DNA of 64,000 nucleotides from assembly GCA_031763025.1 (NCBI GenBank), contig JASSKH010000001.1, forward strand, positions 12,875,102-12,939,101, read 5' to 3'. A program made the translations under genes and the position numbers. Shown here piece after piece: positions 36,993 to 46,549 of the stretch (positions are counted from its first letter, which is position 1; every line of letters starts with the position of its first letter). The notes below the pieces were generated by a model, which did not search any database, had not been told where the DNA came from, and was given only the letters and a program-made list of their open reading frames with translations. Source of the stretch: Macrocystis pyrifera (lineage: Eukaryota; Sar; Phaeophyceae; Laminariales; Laminariaceae).

Positions 36993-37474
36993 TCATCTTG
37001 CCCAAGTGATTGCCTTGAGGTGTGGGCGGGAGGAGGCCAAGACGCCGAGCCCCACCGGGATGCTCCACTCGACGTCTTCTGGTGGTGAGCAACGCTGCTT
37101 GCCGACTATTGCCGAGACCCCAGACATTGCTACCCTGGGAAACGTCTCGACGATTACGGCTACCAGCGGTTCCGGTTCACACGAAAAAACTGTTTCGTCT
37201 ACCGGGCCATCGCCCCCTGAGCCTGCCACAAATTGGCCGCTCCATGCGCGCTTGTTCCAGCATGCGCGCATTTCTTGTGACAGCGTTGAACCCGCGAACG
37301 ACGGGCTTCCTCCAGCTGCCACGGTGTTGACACCACCGCTGTCCCTGAGCCTCGAGGGACAGTCCCGTTTTAAATACGGAAGACTCGCGACCAACGTCGA
37401 CCAGGGTCTGCCCTGAGCCCCCTGACTCGTCCTCCTCGCCTGCTTCGCGCAAAGCGTGGACATGGACCCCAGAT
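36993..37474 (+). other. Decayed gag/NADAR linker of the gypsy element
   Basis: Coding-like base composition, but no frame is open across the stretch. Peptide pieces such as DYCRDPRHCYPG appear in broken frames. Probably the missing C-terminal gag and linker sequence. Confidence 0.4.
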
Positions 37475-39240
37475 ATGGCATCCCCTAGCGAGTATGCCCC
37501 TGTTCTCCAAACGTTGGACGATAGGGCGCTTGAGGGTCGTCCCGCCCGGCTGATAAGCCCCGGCGAGGACCGCCCCGGTACCTCGGCTTTGTCGAGCAAT
37601 TCCCCCGCGAACACGAGGGTTCCGGCCAGCACCGCTCGATCGTTGCTGACTCTACCTCCGTCGACGCCAGGCGGCGATAGGAAAGATTATCGTCGCCCCC
37701 CACCCCCGACACAAAAAACGTCATCAACTGCACACGTCACCGCAGAGGCCGCCTCATCTTTCCACTTCTTCTGGGACTCCTCTTCGGTCTTTTCGCAGTG
37801 GTACCTGTGCGACATCGAACACGATGGCGTCACATACAACAGCGCTGAGCAGATGATGATGGCGCAGAAGGCCGCACCCTTCGGGGACATCACAACTGAG
37901 CGCCGCATCAAAGCGACCCGCGACCCGGCCCGCCAAAAAGCACTTGGGCGAACCATTTCCGACTTCGACTAAAGGGTCTGGGAGCGACACCGCTACACCA
38001 TCGTCCTCTACATTAACTTCTCCAAGTTCCGCCAACACCCGGAGCTACGGGAAGAGCTAATAGCAACCGGCGACAAGCACATCTCCATGGCCAGCCCACA
38101 CGACCTCATCTGGGGCATAGGCTTCAAGGCCGACCATCCGGACGCCTGTGACCCGACGCGTTGGCGTGGTCGGAATCTGCTGGGCAGGATACTGATGGAC
38201 GTTCGAGAAAGCCTCGGCGCCGCCCAGCCTCCATTTCCTCCCCATCTTCACGACCCGGAGCCAACACCCGCCCTCACCGACTCCACCCGGGTCTCCCCCA
38301 CAGCCGACGGCATCCACGAAACAAGCCCGACCCGTCCATGGCAACCGCCTACCTCTCCACTTGGGCCACTCCTACCGCCGTCTACCCCGACGCCTACCCG
38401 AGCAGCCACTTTGCCCAAGGGTCCACCATCAACACCGCAGCCCACAGCCACCTCCTTACCCGCCGCCCGCCGATACCAGAACACGGACCATGCGGCATCA
38501 TTACCGTCGACGACGCGTCGTTCACGACGAAAGTACTCGTGCACAGCGGCCCCCCCCGTCACTACGCGCCGCGAACTCGTGGCACTGCTCGACACCGGCT
38601 CGCCCCAGTCGTTTATCACCGCAACCGCGGTGGAACAACTGAAGGCTTCCCAGGCAGCCACCGATGCGTGCGAACGGCACAGTTCCCCCCGTTCACGGGG
38701 AGGTTTCGGCACTTCAGCCCCCCTTTCCACCTCCGTCTCCATCCGCTTAAGCATCCAGTTTATGCGCCTGGTGCAGCACCCCATCCTTCTGGGACGAGAC
38801 AGCTGGATGCGCTTCGAGCAACGCTCGTATACCACGCTCCAGCAACAGCCCACCCTCCCCTATCAACCTCCCCGGCGAACCCGCGGTGAGCTCTCCTTGA
38901 ACCACCATGACCCCAGCGGAGCCTCTGCATTCATTTCCAACGATCGTTCCACTGACGACGTATACCCCCTCCGATTCGCCGGCAACAAAGCTATTTCGCT
39001 TTCCTCCACCCCCAAGCTCGTCAAGGTCAACCAGGCGCGTCAGTTAGTCGCTCCAGCATTTACCGGGAACTACATGGTGAACATGCTCCCCCGTGAGAAC
39101 CCCCTTTCCGACACGGCCATTTTCGTCTCGGATATAAACCAAACGGTCCAACTATCTGGATCTACCGATCTCGAGCCGGGCGACCTCCTCGGAACCTCCA
39201 GCTCCCCACTGGTACAGGTACACTTTCCACCCTTGGACAC
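37475..39240 (+). pseudogene. NADAR domain fused to retroviral-type aspartic protease (gypsy polyprotein)
   Basis: One frame, interrupted only by TAA at 37970-37972, runs from a proline/serine-rich linker into a full NADAR (YbiA/DUF1768) domain at 37760-38215. In order it shows FWDSSSVFSQWY, YNSAEQMMMAQKAAPFGD, DPARQKALGR, FD-stop-RVWERHRY, KFRQHPELREELIATGD, ASPHDLIWGIG, WRGRNLLGRILMDVRESL. Family members hydrolyse N-glycosidic bonds of ADP-ribosylated or phosphoribosyl-linked compounds; the Glu of SAEQ is the conserved acidic residue by homology. After a proline-rich linker, VALLDTGSPQSF (Asp codon at 38591) and HPILLGRDSWMRF mark the aspartic protease, followed by a beta-rich segment to about 39240. 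The stop lies inside NADAR just before a conserved Trp, so this copy would make a truncated domain unless read through. Confidence 0.9.
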
Positions 39241-39246
39241 CCTTCC

Positions 39247-39694
39247 TTGGCCCCTCCCCATCCCCCTCCGATTCCGGATGTACATGCCCTCCACGACAAC
39301 ATCCCCGTGGCCGACCAGAGCCCATCGACAGACGACTCTCCTACCGCACCAAAAGCCCCGTGCCCACAACTTCTTGCACGCCTCAACGCCGACCAACGGG
39401 AAAGCATCCTCGACTTCTGGGAACGTCTGCCGTTACACCTACGCGACGTCAACTTCGACCTGCACGGTTCTAGATGAACCCCGTCGGTGATCAACCTGGG
39501 AGACGTCCTCTGCGAATTCCTGGACGTCTTCTCCACCACCAAGACTGACTTCGGCTCGTGCCCGCTCATGCCGTTCAAGATCACCGTACCCCCGGACAGC
39601 CCAACGGCTCGAGCTCCTTTCAGCGCACACCTACACGCTGGAGTACCGGAAGGGCACGACCAACGGCAACGCCGACTTCCTCTCCCGGCTTCCC
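39247..39694 (+). pseudogene. Reverse transcriptase/RNase H remnant with the catalytic core deleted
   Basis: Frame 39247-39477 reads the pre-RT segment (LLARLNADQRESILDFWERL) to a TGA at 39475. The frame continues INLGDVLCEFLDVFSTTKTD, CPLMPFKITVPPDS (to about 39600), which is the usual N-terminal edge of a Ty3 reverse transcriptase. From 39620, in another frame, the next recognisable sequence is HTYTLEYRKGTTNGNADFLSRLP, the C-terminal edge of RNase H. Everything between, including the YxDD polymerase motif and the RNase H active site (normally more than a kilobase), is absent. The junction falls within about 39600-39620. Confidence 0.85.
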
Positions 39695-40606
39695 CAACCA
39701 GCCACCGACGCCGACCGCACCGGACGCAACCGCCTCACTGGCCCCGACACCGTCGGCATCTACCTCATCCACCCTTGCGGCTTCGCGCCGAACGACCTTT
39801 CCACCCCGGGTATCGGCTTGGGTGGGCTCGTATCCCCCCCTTCCAGACCCATCCCAACCGTCCAGCCGCTCCCCTCACCGACAACGACTTCCGCGACTTT
39901 CGCCTACTCGGACCACGTATGGAGCACCCCACCCTTTCCCCCGCAACCCACACCTTCATCGGGCCTATTGCGACCCGCGACTCCATCACCGGACAGCTTG
40001 CCGGCACCGAGAATGCCGCCGTGAACACCGGAGCTCCTCCAGGCTCGGCTTCCATGCCGTCCGTCGTCTCTCCGCCGCCCACCATTGGCGCCACGACACC
40101 AGCCCTTCCAGGTCTGATATCTTCTCTGACCCGCCATGGCGTCGCCGCTGCCGCGGGAATCCCTCGGCCTACAGCCGACTACCGGTTTGGACGCCGACCG
40201 CCACCCAAGCCATTGGCGCCCACTACGCAAAGAACAACACCCTCAACAATGCCCTCTCCGCCGGCACCAACACCACCGGTAGTGCCCCTTCTTGAGCCCG
40301 TCGTCGAACCCGATGACGACCCCTACCTCCTCGCCTGCGTCGAGCACTACACCTAAAAAAACTGGGCGCGAGAAAAACGCGCGGAGCCCCTGCGCTGCGC
40401 CACCATCCGCTTCCTGTCGTTGGACTCCCCCAGCCCCACGTCGGACGACCTCCTGGACTTCATCCCCCCGGCCCGGCGCCCACAACTTTCGGACGTCCTC
40501 CAAAAGCAAGCTACACCGTACCGACGACGAAACCTCCCTCCTGGTCCAACGACCACCCACAACCTCATCCGGGAACAGTCTACCACCACCCGCCCCCTCT
40601 ACCCCA
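39695..40606 (+). pseudogene. Linker between RNase H and integrase of the gypsy element
   Basis: Follows the RNase H edge with TGRNRLTGPDTVGIYLIHP, then several frame-shifted proline-rich pieces and CVEHYT, a TAA at 40354, and WAREKRAEPLRCATIRFLSLD in the same frame. There is no catalytic domain. At least two frame changes are needed to cross it. Confidence 0.5.
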
Positions 40607-41413
40607 CGCGTCTACGTGCCAATGTTAATGCGCCTTTGGGTGCTGAACACATGCCACGACACCACCTCTCTACACCTGGGAGTCACCCGAACGGTCCATA
40701 TGTTGGCACGTTTCTTTTGGTGGATTGGCATGGACGCTTCCGTCCGCTGGTGGATCCGCCGTTGCCTTCAATGCCAGGTGCGGAAGACCTCTCGGCACAC
40801 CATTCGTTGGCCCATCCTTTCTCTTCCTTTGCCCAACGGGCCTGGCATCACCGTCAGCGTCGACTACTTCGGGCCCCTGCCGCTCACGCCGCGCGGGAAC
40901 GTCCACCTCCTCCTCTTCACAGACCGCTTCAGCCGCCGCGCCGACATGTATGCCGTTTCAGCGGCGCAGTTCACGGCCGCCGGCACTGCCGACATCTTCC
41001 TGAACGAGTACATCCCTCTCTGGGGGTGCCCGGTTACACTTCTCTCCGACAACGGACTACATCTCACCTCCAAGCTTACGAACATCGTCTACGAACGCCT
41101 TGACGCCCACAAGGTCAACACCAGCTCCTACCACCCCTGCACCAACGGCGGCGTCGAGCGCGTCAACCACGTGCTGGCCCACATGCTCTCTATGGTTGGC
41201 AACGAACAGCAGACCGACTGGGACGTGCTGCTCCCACACGTGTCGTCGGCCTACAACAAATCCGTGAACGCCGCCACAGGGCTTGCACCTAACGAAGTCC
41301 ACATGGGCCGCCTTCCTCGCCTCCCGCTCTCGGTCTTCGAACCCGACAGCATCGGCGGTCGCCACAGCTTGGACTGCGATCACCTGGTTTACATCAACCT
41401 CGCCACCGACTGA
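40607..41413 (+). CDS. Integrase (HHCC zinc-binding plus DD35E core), gypsy element
   Basis: An open frame with the zinc-binding HHCC array in CHDTTSLHLG and CLQCQ, and the catalytic triad in VSVDYFGPL (Asp codon 40862), TLLSDNGLH and NGGVERVN. Exactly 35 residues lie between the second Asp and the Glu. A GLAPNEVHMGRLPRLP segment follows, as in Ty3 integrases. The frame is open upstream to 40292, and no start codon is expected because the protein is cut from a polyprotein. It ends at TGA 41411-41413, after which the same frame continues into the C-terminal domains, so the stop separates the catalytic core from the chromodomain. This is the best preserved catalytic domain in the element. Confidence 0.9.
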   Translation, partial: RVYVPMLMRLWVLNTCHDTTSLHLGVTRTVHMLARFFWWIGMDASVRWWIRRCLQCQVRKTSRHTIRWPILSLPLPNGPGITVSVDYFGPLPLTPRGNVHLLLFTDRFSRRADMYAVSAAQFTAAGTADIFLNEYIPLWGCPVTLLSDNGLHLTSKLTNIVYERLDAHKVNTSSYHPCTNGGVERVNHVLAHMLSMVGNEQQTDWDVLLPHVSSAYNKSVNAATGLAPNEVHMGRLPRLPLSVFEPDSIGGRHSLDCDHLVYINLATD

Positions 41414-42487
41414 CAACGACGCGCCTATTCCCTCGTCCGCGAACCACACCGACTCACCGTACAGCGCAGCAACGCGCCCATCATGGCCGCCCTGATAGCA
41501 TCCCCCCCCTTCACCGTAGGCGGCTGGGTTTGGGTCTACAACTCCGCCTCAACCATCCGCCAAGGCGTCAAAAAGGGCACCGACGCAACCGTCCTCAAGA
41601 CGAAGCTTTCCCTGAACTGGAATGGCCCCTTCAAGGTCCTCGCCGTAGGGCCGACGCCCGCCTCAAACACCCCCGACAATCGCCCCCTTCACGACAAGCT
41701 GTTTTTCCTCGACCTTCCATCGGACCTTCCGGGACGCGACTCCAAGCCACGCGTCTCCGTCCAACGATACAAACCTTGCCGGAACCCCGACGACACCAGC
41801 GACATCCCCAAGCATCTGCCCGCGGACCTTACTACATACGTGCTCACAGCTTCTGCCGCCAAGTCCCCACCTTACCACGTCACCGTCGACGACGTCACTC
41901 CTCCACCGGAACGCCTCGAGGTCGAGCAGATCACTGGCCATCAACTCGTACGCGGCCGCGGCGAGGTCATCGCCGTTCTGTACGAGACTCACTGGACTGG
42001 ACTTCTCAGCCCCTCTTGGGAACGCGAGCTGGACCTTCAACACTTCCGGCGCCACATCCTACTGCACTGGTCACGATCACCAACCCAGCACCGCCAGACG
42101 AACCGCCTCTACCGCCAGATGCCCATCGGCGCCGCTCACCGCGAACTGGCGCGATCTCAAGGACAAATCTTCCTCGCCCCAGGCTACGCCTTGGTCTCCC
42201 GCAGCCTTTGGCTCCACAACGTCAGCACCACCATCCTACCCTCCGGAGCACACATATGGTACAAGGCGCGCGACGGCCTTTGGTGGCTGGGCAAGGTCGC
42301 TCACAGCTCACCCCCTGACGCCTCTTCGGGAACTCCGCCGGAGCCTTCACCGGGAAGCTCCTACATCGTCCGGTTCCTGGACGACCCCGGCCCGATCAAG
42401 ATCGACCTCCAACCCGCCCGCTACACTACAGCACGGAACGCCGTATACGGATCATGGTGTCTTCAACTCCTGGGAATGGAACCCTAG
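41414..42487 (+). CDS. Integrase C-terminus with chromodomain and Tudor/SH3-like domain, gypsy element
   Basis: Same frame as the integrase, open from just after the TGA at 41411 to TAG at 42485-42487. The part after 41483 starts with an integrase-tail segment (GGWVWVYNSAS, LSLNWNGPFKVLAVG) and RYKPCRNPDD. A chromodomain-like block at about 41915-42070 reads LEVEQITGHQ, YETHWTGLLSPSWEREL, FRRHILLHW. Such domains steer chromovirus integration toward marked chromatin. A further block at about 42245-42472 reads IWYKARDGLWWLGKV, YIVRFLDDPGPIKIDL, YGSWCLQ, which resembles a Tudor/agenet-type SH3 barrel with an aromatic-rich first strand. The second domain's identity is inferred from pattern only; the chromodomain is more certain. 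Confidence 0.7.
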   Translation, partial: QRRAYSLVREPHRLTVQRSNAPIMAALIASPPFTVGGWVWVYNSASTIRQGVKKGTDATVLKTKLSLNWNGPFKVLAVGPTPASNTPDNRPLHDKLFFLDLPSDLPGRDSKPRVSVQRYKPCRNPDDTSDIPKHLPADLTTYVLTASAAKSPPYHVTVDDVTPPPERLEVEQITGHQLVRGRGEVIAVLYETHWTGLLSPSWERELDLQHFRRHILLHWSRSPTQHRQTNRLYRQMPIGAAHRELARSQGQIFLAPGYALVSRSLWLHNVSTTILPSGAHIWYKARDGLWWLGKVAHSSPPDASSGTPPEPSPGSSYIVRFLDDPGPIKIDLQPARYTTARNAVYGSWCLQLLGMEP

Positions 42488-44115
42488 CACGTGGGGTGCT
42501 GCGGAACTCTGATGTGTTCCGCGGAACCCCCACCGTTTCCACTCCCACCCCTGGTTAGCCTTAGTTTAGTCTTTTGTTAGTTCTGGGTATTTGGTTCTGG
42601 TTAGTCTGCAATATCTTAGGAGTAGTTCTTCAGGGTTAGTCTTCAGTAGTCATCAGCAGTCATCTTCTTGGGAGTGTTTGTTTCTATCTACCGCCACCGG
42701 TATCGCTTGACCGACCCCGTGTTGGCTACCGATCCGAGGCCGTGTATGTTTCTTTTTTTTGGGTGTGTTTTGGGAGTATCATCGCCCCCCCCCCACCCCC
42801 CCCGTTTGTTTTTCTTCTTATCGCCTACGGCTCTGTGTAACCTTTTTACGTTCAGGCCACTGACTCGTAACGATACCTTCATTTGCATTTGTGTTTGTAC
42901 TCCACTAGCCTACAGCCACTTATCGGCGATATCACGCCGAGGAAAAATCGTGTTGTAGCCTGAGCTGTACTCTGACCTTAGTCGACTTCCGCCGACCGTG
43001 TTTCAGACGGTCCTCGAGCTAAGACTATATCGAGCTTCCAGCTCATCCGTGTTTCTTCCATGTTTGACAAGTAGGGTCCCGATAGCATTGCCGCTCCGGA
43101 AGGCCGCTGAGTTATCGGCCATACATATAGCGGTTCGGACATGATCGATTTCTCCTGACCTGTGTCCAGCTTTTTGTCTGTTTTCTGGCCCCGATGGTAT
43201 TTCGTTTTCTCTTTCCCTTTTCTTCCTCTTTTCTTCTTGTTCGGTATTCCGCACAGCCCTCTGTCCTCTGGCAAACGACACCAAGTTTGCTGTCGCCCCG
43301 GTTGACCGAGTTGCACACGCTAGTGTCTGGACCCCGCGCTATCTACTACTTCGAACTGCAAGCATTCGGTCGATTTTCTTGCGGATTTTCTTGCCGCCAC
43401 CATCTTTGAGATTGTTTTTGTTGAGTTGCCTACCTTGCTACGTTTGCTGGTATTGTTAACACCACGAACAGGTCTCCGATACACCGCGTTGTTTGTTGCG
43501 CCTCTCGGCTTTAGTAATCCCTAGTGCACGCAGCCCTCATAGCACTCTAGCTGTGTCCCTTCTGTCTCGCGTGATGTCTACCATGTTAGGACCTTCGCCA
43601 CAAGACAAGGCATGGCGCCTAGCGGATATATATATGTGTTTTTGAATTGTGATCACTGTCTCCTTTTTAGAAGTTTCCTCGTTCGCCAACCCGGTTCAGC
43701 GAACAACCCTTTCGTACCTCCTTGGGCCCCAGACAACGACTCAAGTACTACGCTTGTACGTGCTTCCTTTTCCTTCACTTCGGTCTTCGTTTTCTTCTTC
43801 AGCCTTCGCTTCGGTTTCTGTCTCCTTTTGCGTTCGTCTTTCTTTGTTTTCATTTTGGGTGATTTTTCCTTTCGCCTCTGCTTTGAGTTCTGTCTCTCTC
43901 CTTTAGTCTCCCTTTCAGTGGTTGTTCTCAGCGAACACCCCCTCGTCGTAGTATTTGGGTCTTATTACGAGGTGTGGGGGGATCTATAGCCTCATTTCGT
44001 TTGTTTCGAATAGCCGCATCTTCGACCACCTTTTTCCTGGCCGTTTGGGATGAACTTTGTCATCACCCTCCGACCATCTTGTGGTCTGCATATACGACTG
44101 TTCAATGTGGCCTAG
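42488..44115 (+). other. 3' untranslated region of the gypsy element, no gene
   Basis: Begins with CACGTGGGGTGCTGCGG after the stop and is T-rich, with repeated GTTAGTCT motifs (42555-42665), a C-run at 42785-42803 and a (TTCG)-rich area near 43780-43900. No clear polypurine tract lies directly before the 3' LTR. The nearest purine run is GAGGTGTGGGGGGA at 43971-43984, about 130 bases short of it. Confidence 0.6.
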
Positions 44116-44611
44116 TGTGATATGGGTGGAGTATTCAAGGGCTATAGACATAGATAATACGTTGCAGTCTTGTAGTCTCACGAATACGAGAATAATCCAA
44201 AGAATGGATTAACCCAGCGGATATTCCGTTAGTCGAGAGTAACGTTCTCTTCGGAATGTTCCCTAGGGCGGATAGCCCGTTAGACGAGAGTAATGTTCCT
44301 TGACGCAGATAGGACTACCAAGTGAGAAGCTCTTATATTAGCAGAAGAACGACCGGTAGCCATAGGAAAGTGCTGTAGGCGTACATCAGATAAGAGGAAT
44401 TTAGGAGAGCTTGTGGCTTGGGGTGGGATGAGTATATCTGGGCGTCGAGTCCCACCCCCCTACCTCTCACTTCTCTACCAGAGCACCTCCTCAGCTCTCG
44501 CCATCAATAAGAAGATCTAATTCAGAAGGAGCGAAGCACTGCTTTCCAGCTGCCAGAACCACCTGCGTCCCTTACCACTACCCTTACCACTACCCTAGAG
44601 CGGTCACCGCA
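44116..44611 (+). repeat. 3' LTR of the gypsy element
   Basis: TGTGATATGGG to GGTCACCGCA, 496 bp, about 98% identical to the 5' LTR. Confidence 0.95.
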
Positions 44612-46549
44612 TTATACTATGGGATCATAAGGGGAAGCAGTTAATAGTGAAATATACATGGCTGAGGTGACGTCGACCGACTAAGTGACGAGAAACGGTG
44701 GCCTAAGCCTGTGCAAACAAGGTGACGTATCGGGCGCTGAATGACACCGTACGATAAATAGCCGTCGATTGCTACTGGTTATGGCAACGTGGGAATCCGC
44801 TACTAAATTGGTTTGCTCAGTACACAGTAGTCACCTGACGTGTCAGCTGCGAAAGCGGCCCGCCCTAGATTTTGTATGGGTTACTACGCCTTCTCCAGTG
44901 AGGGTGCCCCCCACCCCCCGCCAGGTCCTGAGCTCAATATGGTATTTAGATGCCAGGTAGTTCGTATTTCAAGCGCTCGTTCATTTTATAGTTTGTAGTT
45001 CAACGTTACGAACGAGCGCTCCATGCTATTCTAGACCGCTTCCTCGACACATCTTAACCCAATGTCCGAACAATTCCGTGCTAGAAGCTAGTGTTCCGCT
45101 TTGGTGCGCGCGTCGATCAGCGATATACGGTTTTCGAGGTCACTTATCCAACCCCGTTCTTGCCGCCTCCAGAAGTAACGCTTCCCGTCAGCTTCCGAAA
45201 TTAGCACACTAGCCATCAAACTCCTGCTGATCCACACGAACTCAACTCCCACGAGACACATCCTCCGTTTGCACAATGTAGGACTGATCCTAGCGCATCC
45301 ATGGATAGCCGAAGCATGTTTACAGAGCTGCACGCTGTAATTGTCGTGACGATCTCTCTTCCCCCCACGAGACGAAGGACCCATCGGCTACGAGCATGGT
45401 AAGTTGGTTTCGAGTCGTGCTTTGATGAGATTATTGTATCGCTCGCCGGTACATCTTGAGAAGTGACCATCGCCAGTTTGACACGGAGCGGGGTGGTGGA
45501 GAGGGCATACGGCGTGGCAGGTCGTATCGTCTGATATTTGGGCTGGCCAAAGTCAGTCGACGGTTTATTTCGTCGGTAGAACCAGCTTAGTTGCAATCAG
45601 TTTCCGCAGTGTACTAACCGTTGGGCGTTTGCGTATCGACCTGGCCGACTACCTCAGCAACAAACATGATCCTGTAACAACATTTGGCGCTGGCCTACAC
45701 GGTCTCCGTCGTTGCACCCAAAACTGTCAGGACGAAGGGCATTCTAAAGCAATATCTGTCATCGTTATCGCTGAGCTGTCGCTTTATCTGGAAACAGTGC
45801 CTGCTGAACGGCGTGCATGATTTTCCTAGTCGGTTGCGGGGCCGCCACAGTGTAGTTGTGGGCGAGTCTCGACTTTTAATCCGCATACGTGTTGTCTTCT
45901 TCCCCTTATCGTCCTTCACGTGTTGAGGGCACACACGACATATTACACAATATATTCCTCGAGCTGAACACGGCTCCGAACCGCCACACACGGTACCGCA
46001 TATAGAATGATGAACCACAATGTAGCGAGCACCGTTTCCTTGCCATGTGTCCTGTCCCACATGGAATGTCCCACATGGAATTAGTCCGCACATTGTCCAC
46101 AATATGTTATTATGTTCCCTTACAGTCCATCGTGACAATGGGCATTGTCTGTGAGAATCGTCGAGGGTATGCCGAACCGAGCGGACACCATCCACAAGGG
46201 AGGACATACAACCGAGTTATTGGTTTTCTGACGTGGATTTGTGAAGCATATGACAAGAGGACATATTGTTGTTTCGTGCAACTCTCTGAAACTGTCGGGC
46301 CACGAACATAATGTTGTTCGTCGGCCAGTTCTTCAATAGTCGCTACTCCTCCGGTGTGAAAATGAGATCGTTAAGTTAGAAAATCATGACCCGCCACATA
46401 TATATACGCCATATCGTTAAGGATGCGTTTACGCACGTATGATCTCCTAGCGAACCCTATAACAGTAATATATCCTCGTTAGATCTTCGTGAAAATATCA
46501 GCGAAGATTGTTCCGGGGTTTAAGATCGAGCCTCCCTAAACACACAACA
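44612..46549. other. No recognisable gene
   Basis: The right flank of the gypsy element. A CTAGAAGCTAGTG motif at 45081 also occurs at 12464 in the second-part repeat, so faint remains of the gene family may be present. Frames of about 125-170 codons on the minus strand (45216-45596 and 45695-46207) show no motif I recognise. Confidence 0.45.

Larger units (their letters stand above)
31775..44611 (+). mobile_element. Ty3/gypsy chromovirus-type LTR retrotransposon carrying a NADAR domain; RT/RNase H core deleted
   Basis: The element spans 12.8 kb between two 496-bp LTRs that differ at about 8 positions. The order of recognisable domains on the plus strand is gag (frameshifted), NADAR, aspartic protease, the first few residues of reverse transcriptase, the last residues of RNase H, HHCC zinc-binding and DD35E integrase, chromodomain, and a Tudor/SH3-like domain. 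It has a long leader (2.9 kb) and a 1.6-kb 3' untranslated stretch. In-frame stops at 37970, 39475, 40354 and 41411, and frameshifts in gag and between protease and RT, add to the deletion, so it is non-autonomous. No matching target duplication was found next to the LTRs (CCTAT on the left, TTATA on the right), and no obvious tRNA primer site follows the 5' LTR. Confidence 0.95.

Noticed and set aside
38248..38853. Long antisense frames over the gypsy polyprotein (also 36440-36865 and 41663-42055)
   Set aside because: Shadows of the GC-rich sense coding sequence; the sense frames carry the domain motifs.
44116..44611. 3' LTR as part of a longer LTR truncated at its end
   Set aside because: Both LTRs stop matching right after a CA dinucleotide and have equal length, so 496 bp is the simplest boundary.
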